Shown one piece after another: positions 47,477 through 60,201 of a stretch of DNA of 64,000 nt. The stretch is from Zhengitettix transpicula. Lineage: Eukaryota > Arthropoda > Insecta > Orthoptera > Tetrigidae. The stretch covers positions 236,270,101 through 236,334,100 of the forward strand of contig CM073590.1 of the NCBI GenBank assembly GCA_037074705.1. Reading direction: 5' to 3'. How positions within the stretch are numbered: the stretch's first letter is position 1; every line of letters begins with the position of its first letter. The notes below the pieces were generated by a model. The model was not told the origin of the DNA, made no database searches, and saw nothing but the letters and a program-made list of their open reading frames with translations. The translations under genes were made by a program, and so were the position numbers.

Positions 47477-48119
47477 ATATATATATATATATACTTCGTT
47501 ATATATATTCGTTATATCTATATATTTGAAATATAAAATGAGTGTATGCAAGGATGAAATAGCCACAATCTTGCAACATGGTTTTACTTAATACATGAGA
47601 AATACCGTAACACACGGCATTTTTACATTTCCCAGGGTCAGATACAGATCCCTGAGGGACGCAGTATATGTTCTCAGTCCACGGGAAATGTTACGCCCAC
47701 GATACTTTAAGACATTCTCAGGGTTTGCTGAATCATATAAGGGACAGTTCACTCTGAAAACGGAAATGCTTAGTTTAACTTTAATAAACACACAGATAAT
47801 ACAAGGCAAAATAGAGAATTATAGAAAGGAAATCGGAAAGAAATTGGGTTAGTGAATGATTAAATCATACAAGCTCAGAGACTGGAAACGTTACGTCTCA
47901 ACAAAAATCTTAATGAAGTAAGTGAAATACTATTTAATGAACGGAAAATATCTTCCACTTTAGTTGAGCATCTGACAGTGACACTTTCGATTATCATGTA
48001 GGGAATATATAAACCCACACAGTGTAGAAAGTGGGGATACAATTATAATTCAAAAATGGACGTAAAAACCAATTTTAATTTAGACTTGCATCATTCCCAA
48101 ACCAGAGGCAAAATTTAAA

Positions 48120-48192
48120 ATGACGTTACTACGCGACGAACAAAGGAAATAGTTCCTTTTTCCGTAATGAAATAAAGCAGAAACATTTTAAT
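48120..48192. repeat. Family D repeat, copy 3 (partial)
   Basis: TGACGTTACTACGCGACGAA, CAAAGGAAATAG, TTCCGTAATGAAATAAAGC; same orientation. It shares the GTAATGAAATAAAGCAGAAA variant with copy 2, so copies 2 and 3 are closer. Confidence 0.8.
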
Positions 48193-49067
48193 TTAACAAA
48201 AAGTATTATTTTCTTCAGTAATACTACATGGAATGATAATAAAAACCAGTACTAAAAACTTTACCATCCTTGCGGAAAATGTAAGTTAATTTTACGTGCC
48301 ATATTAGTGACTCCAATATGGCGACTATTTGTTTACATTGTGAATCAATTTAATCTTTCGTAATGTCTGAAGACTGAGGGACAATTATATTCTGCAATAC
48401 TCGAGGATTATATTTAAGAAGAAATTCGGAGGTATGTTTGTTGGGACTGATGCAATAAAGTTTAATGTATTTTACAGCTGTTCAATTAATGCACTATAAG
48501 TCGAAAGTATGTACGGAACTAGGAACAGTTAGATCTAGGTTAAATCACTTCTTCACTAAAGATTGATATAGAATTAAATACTTTTTAGGGTTTATATAAA
48601 TAAGTACATGTGGCAACGCCGGGCACACAGATAGTGTCAAATGAAATCAACGTTTTAACAGGCCTATTTTTTTTAAAAAAAAGATTTACACTGTACTTAT
48701 TTATGACTACCGTCAAGAGCTCACTCCTCAACATTATTTATTATCCTGTTGATTCGTACATAATGTTTTTAAAATACTTATCGTATTAATAATTTAATTT
48801 TAAAAAGTAAAATATTCCTCTTCCTGAATAAGGTACTAATTTTTTTTTCCTATGTTACTTTCGATAGCATTTTTTTTGTTAACATATTTTTATTCTATCT
48901 CAACATATTTTCTAGTAACTTCATTGACCTCAATTGTAGTACTGGAAAAAATAAAAGCGCATATCAGGAAACGAGCGTGTGACAATGAGGCCGCCGCGTT
49001 ATTTGCTCTGTGACACGTATTCGTTGCTCAAGGTTGGCAGTATTTGTTGTACGTCCGCGGGTGGGGG

Positions 49068-49240
49068 ATGGGAATTTCCCCGGAACTGCAGCAGTGGCGC
49101 CACAGCAGGGTTTCTCCTCGAACTACGAGGAGGAGACCGGAAGTCGTGCCTGGGGATCGGACCAGCCAATATCCTCCTACTACTCCTCCTCCTTCGCAAT
49201 GCAGTTAGCAAGCAGACGATCTGTCAGAGAAAAACCTCGT
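49068..49240 (+). CDS. Candidate exon in a GC-rich patch (unidentified)
   Basis: The plus-strand frame reads NFPGTAAVAPQQGFSSNYEE then TGSRAWGSDQPISSYYSSSF and AMQLASRRS. The codons are strikingly C- or G-ending (TCC, TAC, GAG, GAC) in a genome where neutral sequence is AT-rich, which is a sign of a real exon. Possible acceptors are the AG ends near 49092 and 49106, each only weakly preceded by pyrimidines. No good donor was seen: CA|GTTAGC near 49202 is weak. The frame stays open to 49372, but the part after about 49250 looks AT-rich and noncoding. The minus strand is also open (70 codons, arginine- and proline-rich) and is judged a shadow. A GC-rich repeat fragment is the alternative. Confidence 0.3.
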
Positions 49241-50130
49241 TTACATTATTACCACCCGGCTAAAAAAAAAATAAGAGCATTGCCGAAAGATCGCAGATTT
49301 ATTCTACATAAATTAAATTTCATTAAATTAACATTTATAAAAAATTATGTTCCAAGATTTGACAAGGGATAAAAGGGTCATAACAAACAGAAAGGAAGTT
49401 AACTTGAAAAGATAAAAAAAAAAACGGGAACGGTGCTGCAATACAGAACGAGAATGATTTGAAAATATCATGCATTGAATATTAAATGATATATAGATGT
49501 TTTATAGAACAATATTGCCAAGATAATTATTTTTAAACTAATTATAAGGAGAAGTGAAAAAAAATATTGATGCGAAATTTTACTGTGCAGTAATATTAAA
49601 TCATTATGAAGCTATTTTATATACCTTTGAGTAAAATAAATTTATGGCCAATTTAGGTTATTTATTATTGTAAATGACACAGTTTACGATTTTTTTTTTT
49701 AAAAAAATATTTATGTCCATCAAAAAGTCTAAACAAAGCAGTTTGTAAGTTCCTTTGTATGTGTGTAGTTTAAAACTGTTGAGTGAATATTATAAACCGA
49801 ATTACAGTTTTATTTGTTTGTATTTGGCCAATAAATATATTGCAGAATCTTTCATACACATTCAAACAATTATGAAACTAGATCTTAAAGCTTCTATAAA
49901 TTAGATTTTTTAGAATTATATGGAAGGAATATTTTTTTTTGCAAGTTTCAACATTAATTACTATATTTATTTAATTACTAGGTCATTTTTACATGTCCAC
50001 ATAATGTACAGAAAAACAAAATAATATATTTTCAAGGCATTTCTTATTTAATATGATTATAAATGAATTATACTCTCCAGGTAAAATTTTGTTTAATTAT
50101 TTTTTCAAGAGGTGATCCTTATAAGGAAAG

Positions 50131-50322
50131 AAAATTTGGTCAAAAAGAAGACAGCATAAACAAAATTTTATAGAAGAAAACGACGTTTCGCCTGACAATA
50201 CATTTCTCGTCAGGTTCATAAAGTTTTCATGCACCAGCTGAAATGTGCAATGTTAGACGAAACGTTGTAAACGTTTCTTTATTCTGTCTGTAAATAGCCA
50301 AATTTTCATTTCTATATAACAG
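50131..50322. repeat. Hammerhead-like inverted pair
   Basis: Left arm (minus sense): AACCTGACGAGAAATG, then GTCAGGCGAAACGTCG, TTTTGTTTATGCTGTC. Right arm 50236-50322: CAGCTGAAATGTGC, TTAGACGAAACGTTGTAAAC and TTTATTCTGTCTGTAAATAG. The outer arms share GAAAATTTGG-type ends. The TCTGTCTGTAAATAGCC tail resembles that of family B. Confidence 0.6.
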
Positions 50323-51910
50323 ATACTCAAAAAATTATTTTCATCATGTTAGAAACTTTTTATTTTATATTTCTTCTGATTTTTTCTTTTTCTTTAATTG
50401 ATTTAAATTATCTCATTATATATTTTATTACTGGTTTGAATGTTATGTTGTTTTTATTATTGAAAATATTTTGTCAGTAATTAACACAATTGAAACATAT
50501 ATAATTAATGGCTCCAAAACTATGAATATAGTTGCTATGTATACAAATATTCCGATAAAACGTGCCATTAATTTGATGAACAAGAATTGTTTAGTCATAT
50601 TGGATGATTATACGCCTAAATAAATAATTTTTAGAGGGCGTATAAGAATTTGTTTAGAGGTCGAGTATTTGACATTTCAAAATAATTTTCCCCAAACAAA
50701 TAAATGGACTATAAATGGTTGGTTGCTTATCGAATAATTTTGCAGGAATTGTTATAAATATTGCAATTAAAAAATCCCTAGGGAAATAACCAAAATAAAT
50801 CCTAAAATATTTTACGTCCTTATACGTACTGCGCAGAAATGTGAAATATAACTGTAGGATGTCAGACTTAATGTTAAATTTTAAAATGGACACCGAGAAC
50901 TACATAAAGTATAAATAAGGTATATAACAATATACGCTCAAAAATTTTCTGAAGAAACAAAATTAAAATAAATTAATTTTAAAATTAATTTTTACCTAAT
51001 AATTTGTAAATATTTAACTTATTTGGTACCGAAATAATTCAAGGATAACTAGTTTGAAGAATAATGAGATTAAAATGTCATTTAAATTTATTACTATCCA
51101 ATAAATCAATCATATTATTTAATAATATAAATTAATAGTTTCATTTAAAAAAATTTTATCAGTCATTTCAGTTTAAATTAAAACTTAATCTTCTTTTATG
51201 CAACCCTGATTCACAACTACCATCAGAATTTTATATTTTTTAAAAAATAAATCCTCTACAAATAAAAAATTATATTTAAGTTAATAATAATTTTATGTTT
51301 TATTTAATTAAGTTTCATGTCGAAACTTACAAAAAAAATTCTATGCATATAATTCCAAAAAATCAAATTTATAGAAGCTTTAGGATTTAGTTTCATAATT
51401 TATTTGTAATATGAATGAAAGGTTCTGGAAGGTAAATAACTATAGTAATTCATGTAGTCACAAAACATTTTCCTTCTATATAATTCCAATTTATATATAA
51501 TCAAATTTATGGAAGCTTTAAGATATAGTTTCATAATTTTTTAGTAATTTGAATCTGTTCGAAAGATTCTGCAATATATTAAAACCTAGTTAAAGTTTCA
51601 ATTGCGATGTAAATAAAAAAAAGCCCACATTTCCTTTAGTAAATTATCTCGTTACCACATTTCAAGTCCCTCTTCGCGTTTAAAATATTCTAATTTGCTG
51701 ATATGAAGTTTTATTTCCTTTTCATTGTTCTAAAAGTTTATGCACAATCTTGACTAAATATTGGATAATTTTGTTGTACTTTAAAATTATTGTCTGTATT
51801 ATTGTGACATTTTACTCATATACTGAAGGAAAAAATCGCATTTATTTGAAAAGGCGATAGTATATATAAAAACTAACTATGAAGCTTTACTGTCTTATTA
51901 ATACTATTTT

Positions 51911-52374
51911 TTAAAGGTTTAAACAGGCCATGTACAGGGTAATCGACATTGTGGCAACTCCGGTCTTATAGCATAGGAAAGGGAGTGAAACGGAGGATGC
52001 GGAATGGAAGAGGAAGGTAGCCAAGGGTTAACTAGCGCCCCTGCGTTATGGTTTCAGGATCCTATCCTACATTCGCCTAAAAGTGATGCAGGACAAAACC
52101 TAGAAAACCCTGAATCATGTAAGTCGGGTATTAGGTACTTGTCCCAGGCCCTTTCGATAGCGGAAATGGGGCTTACTGTGGGGACGCAGCATTCCCTTCT
52201 CAGTGCCTCGACCATTTTAGGAGACAGCTGGCCGGCTGTTCCAATGGGATCAGCGAACAACTCTTACCGTATGCCGTATACCGAGGTGCCTTGGCTTCTG
52301 GGACCATTAGTTCACAAACGGAAAGAGAAGAAATCATCCCCAAAGATAGCCCCTTCCGTCTCTCCTCCAAGGTT
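51911..52374 (-). repeat. Family A repeat, AAACAGGCC-type 3' end
   Basis: Starts AAAGGTTTAAACAGGCC (a variant of the GTGTAGACAGGC end) and runs to CCCCTTCCGTCTCTCC. A deletion removes the GACCCCGGAACATACACC part, so CCGTATGCC is followed directly by a second CGTATACCGAGG. The open frames at 52004-52384 lie within it. Confidence 0.88.
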
Positions 52375-52619
52375 ATTTATTTAGGATAACAGGCTACATG
52401 AATGTAATCCACATGGTGGCAACTACCCTTTAATAGCATAGGAAGGGATTTAAAAGGGAGGATGTGGAAAGGTAGAGGAAGGTAACCAAGGGGCCCCAGG
52501 GCTATAGTTTAAGGATCCTACCCGGCATTCACCTAAAAGTGATGCAGAACAAACCCTAGAAAAACCTGCATCAGGTAGGTCGGGCATTGGGTACTTGTCC
52601 CACGCCCTTCCGATGGCGC
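52375..52619 (-). repeat. Family A repeat, 3' half, abutting the previous copy
   Basis: TTATTTATTTAGGATAACAGG then GTAATCCACATGGTGG and the following blocks to CTTCCGATGGCGCAG, where it is truncated. It forms the third head-to-tail pair of the window. Confidence 0.88.
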
Positions 52620-54720
52620 AGATACTACGGGACGTTTTCTAAAATTAAGGCCAGAATTTAACGTTTAGAAGCTTGCGTTATTACATATCATAAGCGACGT
52701 CTTTGAAGTTGTCTTATCGTGAGGTTCACAGACTCTGTTATCGCCGTATTAATTAGTTGCTGTGCGTGCAAGTGTAATCCACCCTATTCTTCCTCTTCCC
52801 CCCCCCCTCACCTTCCTCATCGCTCAAGACTTGCTATTTTGCAGCCGTTAAAACCTTCTGCGAACAAGGATTCATTACGCTATTTCACACAAACGTAAGA
52901 TAAGAAAATCTCGTTACGCATTTCGTCCAAATCTGAATTGTCCGATAGTTTATTTACAACAACTCGAACTTTTGGGTAAAGTACTAAATAAATACGAACT
53001 ATTTCATTGTACTGAGCCGCATTTAATCACAAAGTCCTTATCAACAAATTCTTCCCTAATCCCTGTAATTCCTTACTAATGCCTGAACTACATCATTGGA
53101 GCATTAAGTACTTATCCGCCATTTAAGTTGTATTAACATAAATAATTCTCTCCTTTCAGACTATCCTTTATATAATCAATATTGTCCACCCATTAAATTT
53201 TACTACATAATTATTTCCACAAATCAAAATTTTGAAATTTTTGAGTGTTAAATTGGGCAGTTCAAGGACTATGTGGATTGATGGTCGATGCGGACCAATA
53301 TATCCAACATAAATTTCACTCGTAAGAAAGGTTGTTAAATACAAAGTTTCCAACACAATTAAAACTATGACATTCTAAGAATTTTAATAACAAATGTTTG
53401 GCCAAAAAATGAACTTAATTATCCCTGTACATAAATCACCTCACTTTAATAGCATCATTCCAATCAGTCGGTCCGTGCATAATTTTTATTTGACATTTCG
53501 GAAACTGCACACTTGTGTTCAAGTTGGATATTAATTTATGTCCTTGAAGAGGAGTATCATTCCAACACTACAGCTGAAAATATTCTTTTTTAAGGAATAG
53601 TAATCAAGCGACACCTGGTTTGTACTTCAGAATTTTTTTTGAATGGATACTGAGTCTACGGTAATCGACTTACGTACTTTGAAACTTACTCATCCCCATG
53701 AAATTTTGCCTGCATTCTAATTTATCACGCTCACTATTTTTTATTATTTTTTCCCATCCTGATTCCAGAATATTCTTACTACGATCAAAATTACTAATAC
53801 GTTGCCATATCTTTTTGATATATATATTTGGTGATTTCTCCTGTTGTTATACCTGAAAGATCTTCAAATGCTGGTCTGACTAACGATAAATTTTGAGTTT
53901 TATAATCTCTTAATTTGCTGTAAATTACACCCAAGATTTTCTGTTACTGATTCCCTCTCTCAATATTTTAATCAACGAAATTAATGGACGATTTTTTTTT
54001 TATAATTTATGTAACGATTATGTTCCCTCTTCGGTTATGATTGAATATTAATCCTTTTATGTCTTGTATTTATGCACGATATTCTGTTTACCAGTTGTCA
54101 AATTGTCTACTTTTTATGTTTATTATTATGTTCATATATTTGGCTTATGTTAATTTGTATTTTTTAATATTTATTATTCTTACTTATGTGTGAGTGGTAC
54201 TTTTGTTTATTGTTACTCTTATTTATTTTCAAGTTGAGTACTTCATTGTTGTGTATGTTGACTATGTAAATTACTTTCACCTGTCCTATTTTGTAACTAG
54301 ACGACTAATGGAACTAAATAAATATGCATTACAAATAATTCGGATTTCTTTGCCAGTATTAACTATAATTTAGTTATTATTTGAAACTTAAATTATTAAA
54401 CAAGTTTTAATTGCTTCTATTCACATGCAATTATATTTTATTTCGCGCTCCATCTACGTTTTTTTCTAAATTAATTCGCTTTCTGTGGAAGTCTTTGTGT
54501 TAGTTGATTTCTATGACGAATAATTTTTATTTAAACTAATAATATCATATTTTTAAATAGATTTAACTAAAAATTCTCATTATTCACTTTTTTTCTTAAC
54601 TAAGTAAATATATGTAAATACCTATTGCCTTTTGGATTTTTGGTTACGAGTGATTATATTTTTATATACGTTATTCATCGTCCCTGTATATATAGTGTCT
54701 GAAATTGGTCGTTTTTTTTT
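52620..54720. other. T-rich plus-strand stretch, no supported gene
   Basis: No family copies or convincing exons. T exceeds A over much of 53700-54300 on the plus strand. Confidence 0.5.
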
Positions 54721-55320
54721 GTATCGGCATTGAACTTATGGGAAGTGGTAAATAGAGCAACCGCCCCTAGCGTGAGAAAGAGCAGCGGGATAAGTACACG
54801 AAAAGGTCTTCTCTGATGGTTTGGAAATCATACGCCCCCCCCCCCCCCCCGAATACAGTAAAAACTGGGCCACAAATAACATGAAAGATCCCGAACAAAG
54901 GAGCACTTCTGAGTTAGATAAAAGAAAGAAAAAAAATATAGGGAAGAAAGCGCCAGTAGGAAGTGCTGCTCACTATCGGCAAGCGACCCAACTACGTCAG
55001 AGGGAGGTTAAGCGCCGAAATTGATCAGGAAACACACAGTGAGCCTGAGCTTGAGCCCCTGAACTGTTAGCTGCTGCAACGTGCTAATCCTTGTGCAGCG
55101 GGTTAGCGTGACGGGGGTTAATTACGAGCCTCGACAGGAGATCCCTATCTGATGCAACTTCCACAACACGGCTTTCCTTCGCGCGGGGGTTTCATGCCTC
55201 GTCTTCACCTCCGAGATAACCAATCTCTTCCTTCTTATTCCTGCATAATATAATATTCCGTAGTTGAGCCTTTGTTTGGCTTCTAAACCTAAGGAGAAAA
55301 ACAAGCAACTCAAACTGCGC
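54721..55320. other. GC-richer stretch, possible decayed element
   Basis: Frames on both strands (plus 54821-55024, Lys/Arg-rich; minus 55122-55313) and a higher GC level than the flanks suggest an old coding element. No recognisable motif. Confidence 0.3.
54835..54850. repeat. C16 homopolymer run
   Basis: Sixteen C in a row; a likely sequencing or assembly weak point. Confidence 0.9.
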
Positions 55321-55819
55321 GTCGTAAAGACAATTCGGGTCTCTAAACTAAATGGAAAATATTATTTCTGGATGAATAAATGTCCTATAATAAGAGAAAA
55401 GAAATTTCTATCATTCCATAAATACTGAAATTATTTTAAAAAAATCAGAACTATAATTTTGAGGCGATATATTTTTTTTAAGAAAATAAACCTATACCGA
55501 TATTTCTCTCTCATGTTGTCTACCATATTTACTACGGGAGTGGAAACAAGAAAAAAAAAGGATAATTAGGATCTCACAAAACAAAATAGAGAGAGTAAAA
55601 ACAAACAGATTTGATGATACGAATTTAAATCAGTTAAAAATAAGGACTTCTACAGTTCAAAAATTAAAGATAAAACAACCAAATAGGGCCACAAGTACGT
55701 ATAAATTAAAATAATTTATTTAACCTCCGACAAAATCAGACAAGACTCATTTGACCTGCTAGGGTGGTCATAGTAATCAGAAAAGAGCGAGAAAAATACA
55801 GGGGAATAAAAAACAGATA

Positions 55820-56072
55820 TATGCAACGGTAGAAAACGAAAATTACGTGAGTGGAAAAGGATTAAATTCGCAAATGAGAAGAATAAATATTTGTTACATA
55901 TAATAATAATAAAAATTAGAAATAATCAGAAATTTTCACATTGATAGTTGAGAAAAAAATTTAAATAATGAAATATTATAAATATTTTTTTTGTTTACGC
56001 GTCAAGTCACTGGAGATGAAATGTTTGACTTTACCTAAAAAATGTACATTGGCAGTTTTATATTGTAACTTA
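55820..56072. repeat. Dispersed direct duplication, copy 1
   Basis: TTAGAAATAATCAGAAATTT, TCACATTGATAGTTGAG, TTTGTTTACGCGTCAAGTCA and TATATTGTAACTT. Matches 57283-57533 at about 1.46 kb distance. Confidence 0.75.
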
Positions 56073-56164
56073 ATTAATAAATCTCATAATTTAGTTGTTA
56101 GTTTCACCATCTACGAAATACTGTGACTATAGATTATTCTGAATATTATGTTTTAAGGTTACAG

Positions 56165-56240
56165 CCAGAGACATTCGTTGAATGAACGTAAAAATGATTC
56201 GATTGCTAGCTTCAACATCATCATCAGGCACGAAACTGGT
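56165..56240 (-). repeat. Decayed hammerhead-like copy
   Basis: Minus sense: GTGCCTGATGATGATGTTG, then GCTAGCAATCGAATCAT. The second box is GAATC instead of GAAAC, so it is probably inactive if it was ever a ribozyme. Confidence 0.4.
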
Positions 56241-56551
56241 TGTGGCCCAAGTGTTTATTGGAGCGGGAAATAATTTATTTTCTAATAACAAATATTCTAA
56301 TAAAATTCTGGAACCACGAAATGAAATTATTCCCTTTTACTTTTACTTTCGTTGATCATATCAAACGAACAAAAGAATACTACAAAATTTTCAGCCGTTT
56401 GGTGTCTGGATTGAGACCGAGTAGACCCGAGTAATTAGAAACAATTACGTTAATAGATTTTTCACGACTGTTTTTTATATTGGGTGTAATAAAAAGCTAC
56501 TGTTCGTCAAAGATCGTTTTCATTGAACAAAATTATGTTTGTAAACTGAAT

Positions 56552-56630
56552 TACAGTGCTTTCATCTGAAGACGAACAGAGTTTTCTCCACCGAAACATC
56601 GTCTCTCACCTGTGTCACGTCTTATAAATT
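56552..56630 (+). repeat. Hammerhead-like copy
   Basis: TTTCATCTGAAGACGAACAG then TCTCCACCGAAACATCGTC. CTGAAGA and GAAAC boxes with a weak intervening hairpin. It could pair with the minus-strand copy at 56165-56240 as a distant inverted partner. Confidence 0.4.
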
Positions 56631-56679
56631 CGAACTACATCCACATTACTGAAAAATCAGACATCGAACAGAAGAAGAA

Positions 56680-56856
56680 TGTGTAGACAGGCTATGTATA
56701 GGGTAATCCATATAAAGGCCACTCCCCTCTTATAACATAGGAAAGGGACTGGAAGGGGGGGGGGTTGCGGAAAGGCAGAGCAAGGTAGCCAAGGGTTAAC
56801 TAGGGCCCCCGAGCTGCAGTTTAAGGTAAATTTGCCTACAAGTGATGCAGAATAAA
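56680..56856 (-). repeat. Family A repeat, 3' fragment, GTAGACAGGC-type end
   Basis: GTGTAGACAGGCTATG, GGGTAATCC, a long G-run in place of the usual GGGGGG, then AAGGGTTAACTAGGGCC. It ends after AAGTGATGCAG. The GGATCCTACCCGG block is deleted. Confidence 0.85.
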
Positions 56857-57282
56857 TTAGAATCTTATCTCATTTAGCTGAACGAAATTTGGGTTTTCAA
56901 GTATACAATACAAAATTACATGGAAGCCTGACTGTGAAGGAAGGTTGAGTCCATTAAAATTTATAGTGAAGATAAAAAAAGACTACTCATATATTACAGC
57001 CGGAAATAAATTAAGCCAAATTTGACTGTAAGGAGATAACGATCTTTATAGGAGAAAAGTCCATGAATCTACCGTCGGGATTATATTAACATTTATTCAA
57101 CCCCATTAGTCCTCTATACTGCAAATTGAACAGTACATACAAGGATAATAATATTCAGTATTTAAACATCCTCATTTATAAAAAAAATCAAGAAGAAACA
57201 AAGTCAAGAATAATATGAATTATACATAGATTGAAATATACAAAAATAAATAATAATCGTTCATTTGTATATCAGAAATAAA

Positions 57283-57533
57283 ATGAAAATAGAAAATTGC
57301 GTTAGTGAAAAATGAATAATACGAAAAAGAGAAGAAGAAATATTTATTACATAAAATAATAATATAAATTAGAAATAATCAGAAATTTTCACATTGATAG
57401 TAGAGAAAAAAATTTACATAATGAAAAATTGTAAATAATTTTTTTTTGTTTACGCGACAAGTCACTGAAGATAAAATGTTTTATTTAACGAAAAAAAATC
57501 CATGTAAATTGACATATTTATATTGTAACTTTA
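57283..57533. repeat. Dispersed direct duplication, copy 2
   Basis: Same blocks and order as copy 1, with TTTGTTTACGCGACAAGTCA. A family A fragment (56680-56856) lies between the two copies. Confidence 0.75.
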
Positions 57534-59930
57534 CAATATTATGTAATATCGTAACTATTAATATTGTTACGACTGATGAGTGGATAATCCAATGTACCTT
57601 AACTTGAAGATTTTTTTTTTAAAATACACATAAATGAAATGTTTTTAGAGGAGTGTAATAAGGCTGTTGTTTTCTCCGTTTAAACAGAATCCTTGTCCAT
57701 TAGAAGAATTTTTAATACTGAAAAAAAAATTTTGTGATCAATTTAACATGTTACTATTGACTTATTAAAAATTCAAGACCTGGGATTTACAATAACAAAC
57801 ACCCTAATTTTATTTATTTTCGTTCCATCTCTCGTTTCACTGGCGAATGAGTTCGTGACGGGTCAAGTGTGAAGTAAAAAAATAATTCAATAAAGTTAAA
57901 ATGTTTATAAGGTATTACAGTTAATAATATACGATTAATAACAGCCATTTTGTAAGGAATTTTAGTCTAAATAAACTGTTTACCAATTTATTAACAACTT
58001 CATTAATAAAGTAGATCGAAACCACGCAGTAGCATATTTTTCTTTAATTTATTAAAATAAACATTCTAGGTTAATCAGTCATACAAAGGAATCAAAGATG
58101 TATTTAGACACTTGATACTCACGATATTCTCTACAACCCTCGCACATACGAATTGAACACAGGAATATTATGAAGTATGTGATCAAACACGTTGCTTTTA
58201 ATGTTTCAATAAATTGATTGAGGTTTTTCTGTTTTCCGCTACGTGACATGTGTTTTTTTTAAAAAAAAATAATAAAAAAAGAAATTGTACGCCAGATTTT
58301 GGTACCTTCAAAAAGTGTTTTGCGTGTCCGGCCAAACATTAATTAAAAGTCTTTAATAAGTATTTTGTCCCACCTACGTAATTGGTGGTGTCCTGTGTTG
58401 GGCCTTTTGATCAAACCATTTGTAGGGTCTGTAATTTTCATCCATTAGTCTCTTTACGCCGACCTAGATTAAGAATAGGGAGAACAATGTGTCATAACAG
58501 CCATAATAAACCCGCCTTTTAATTGTTGTTAGTGTTACGAGATGATTTGGTAACGTTGCCAACGCTACAGATTAATGAACATGTTTTATATTAAAAAAAA
58601 AATATTCCATGTAAGAATGAGTAATTTGTAGTTTAAAACCCAGCATTGAAGCTAAAATTATGCTCCGGACTGTGTTTTCTAGGGTAAATAGTAAAATATC
58701 CTTAAAAAATTAATTCTTTAAAATGTCAATATGGCAGCAAAAACACCTGATAGTTTAAAATATGTGCAGTACATCTTGTAATAAACTGAGGTAAAGATTT
58801 TAAATGTTATAAATTTAAAACAAAAATATATTAAGAATTTTATTATTAGATTTATTTTCCCTAATTACTGGAACTTTTTATGTCTTTATTCTTTTTAAGG
58901 TTTGTAAATGATGAGCTTCATTCAGCAGTTAATATCATTATCGGTTCTTAAACATGTGGAACCTATTCATACTATTCTTATTTTTTAATCCCTCGTGAAA
59001 TATTCACCTTCTAAATTCAGAGTCTTTTAAATTTGCAGCTGAGAGTCAGCGTTTTGCGTCGCAGACACCCGAAAAAAAATGGTCCTTCCCGGCACGTCCA
59101 AGCAGCTCTGAATATCATTGCAGTACGGCTTCTGTTTTTCCGTCTACACATTCCTACTGTTTTGTATTTTCAATGGATGATGTTCATTTGAAAACTACGG
59201 AGTGATTTCTGGTTCATGTACAGTGCTATTTTGAATAGGATGGGAGGAAAAGGATAATTTAAAATTGATGCTGGTTGAAAAACCACCTTAAATTAGGAAG
59301 ACGAACGTTTGTTCGACGTTACGTAGCTTACGTAATTTGTTTAATAATACGTTACCTTAATTTTCTGCCAACTAGCGCAATCCATCACGAGAAAAGCCTT
59401 TCGTATTCCTAAATATTGCGACATCTGTTCAAGGAATATATTTATACAATCAGTGTTGACGTTTGGTGCAAATAAGCTATAATTTGCAAACAGTAAACCA
59501 ACTGAAATTTCCCCCTCGCGCGAAGTTAATTTACTAACTATTCCTAGTCGACGCTTGGAGTCGGATTGTTTGTCCATTTCCTGATCCTTGTTGACTTGTT
59601 TCTAGCCCTTTGTTTGAGTGTGGCTCTCAGAATCCCACAGAGCACAGTGGGGGGGTTGAATCGGGGCAACTGCTCACAATCGCAGGGGGTTTCTTGGTGT
59701 CGTCACTGGTCCTACCAGAAGAAATATACGGGCAACAAAGCGCCCTCCAGAGTATTGAAACAAAGACAAAATGTGAAATATTTATTTTATTTCTTCTCGA
59801 TAGAATTTTGTAAAGAATAAATTTATTCAAGCAAAAAATTGAAATTATATATGACGTGTTTTAAATTTAAATTAGTAGAGATTCGCCAACAGTCAGTATA
59901 CTTATTTATAAACATTAAGAGTTATATACT
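57534..59930. other. AT-rich, no supported gene
   Basis: Includes a T8A9 palindrome at 58253. Frames at 59341-59830 overlap on both strands without splice support. Confidence 0.5.
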
Positions 59931-60190
59931 CCCGCTATCGGAAGGGCGTGGGACAAGTACCCAATGCCCGACCTACCCGATGCAGGTTTTTCTAGGGTTT
60001 TCCATGCATTTCTTTAGGCGAATGCCGGGTAGGATCCTTAAAATATAGCCCGGGGGCCCTAGTAACCCTTGGCTACCTTCCTCTAACCTTCCGCACCCCC
60101 TCTTTCAAATCCCTTCCTATGCTATTAAAGGGGAGTTGCCCAAAGTGGATTACCCTCATGTAGCGTTTTGCCCTAAAAAAAAAACAAAAA
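59931..60190 (+). repeat. Family A repeat, A-tailed, 5' truncated
   Basis: Sense copy from CTCCCGCTATCGGAAGGG to GTGGATTACCCTCATGTAG, then CGTTTTGCCCT and a long A-rich tail (60174-60191). It is little diverged. Confidence 0.9.
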
Positions 60191-60201
60191 AACATTATGA
60201 A

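Noticed and set aside
47588..47852. Opposed protein-like frames (plus 85 codons, minus 73 codons)
   Set aside because: Both strands look equally plausible, and there is no splice signal or known motif. It may be an old element, but the coding strand cannot be supported.
54821..55024. Pro- and Lys-rich plus-strand frame after a C16 run
   Set aside because: The start depends on the C-run (unreliable length), and the frame has no recognised motif.
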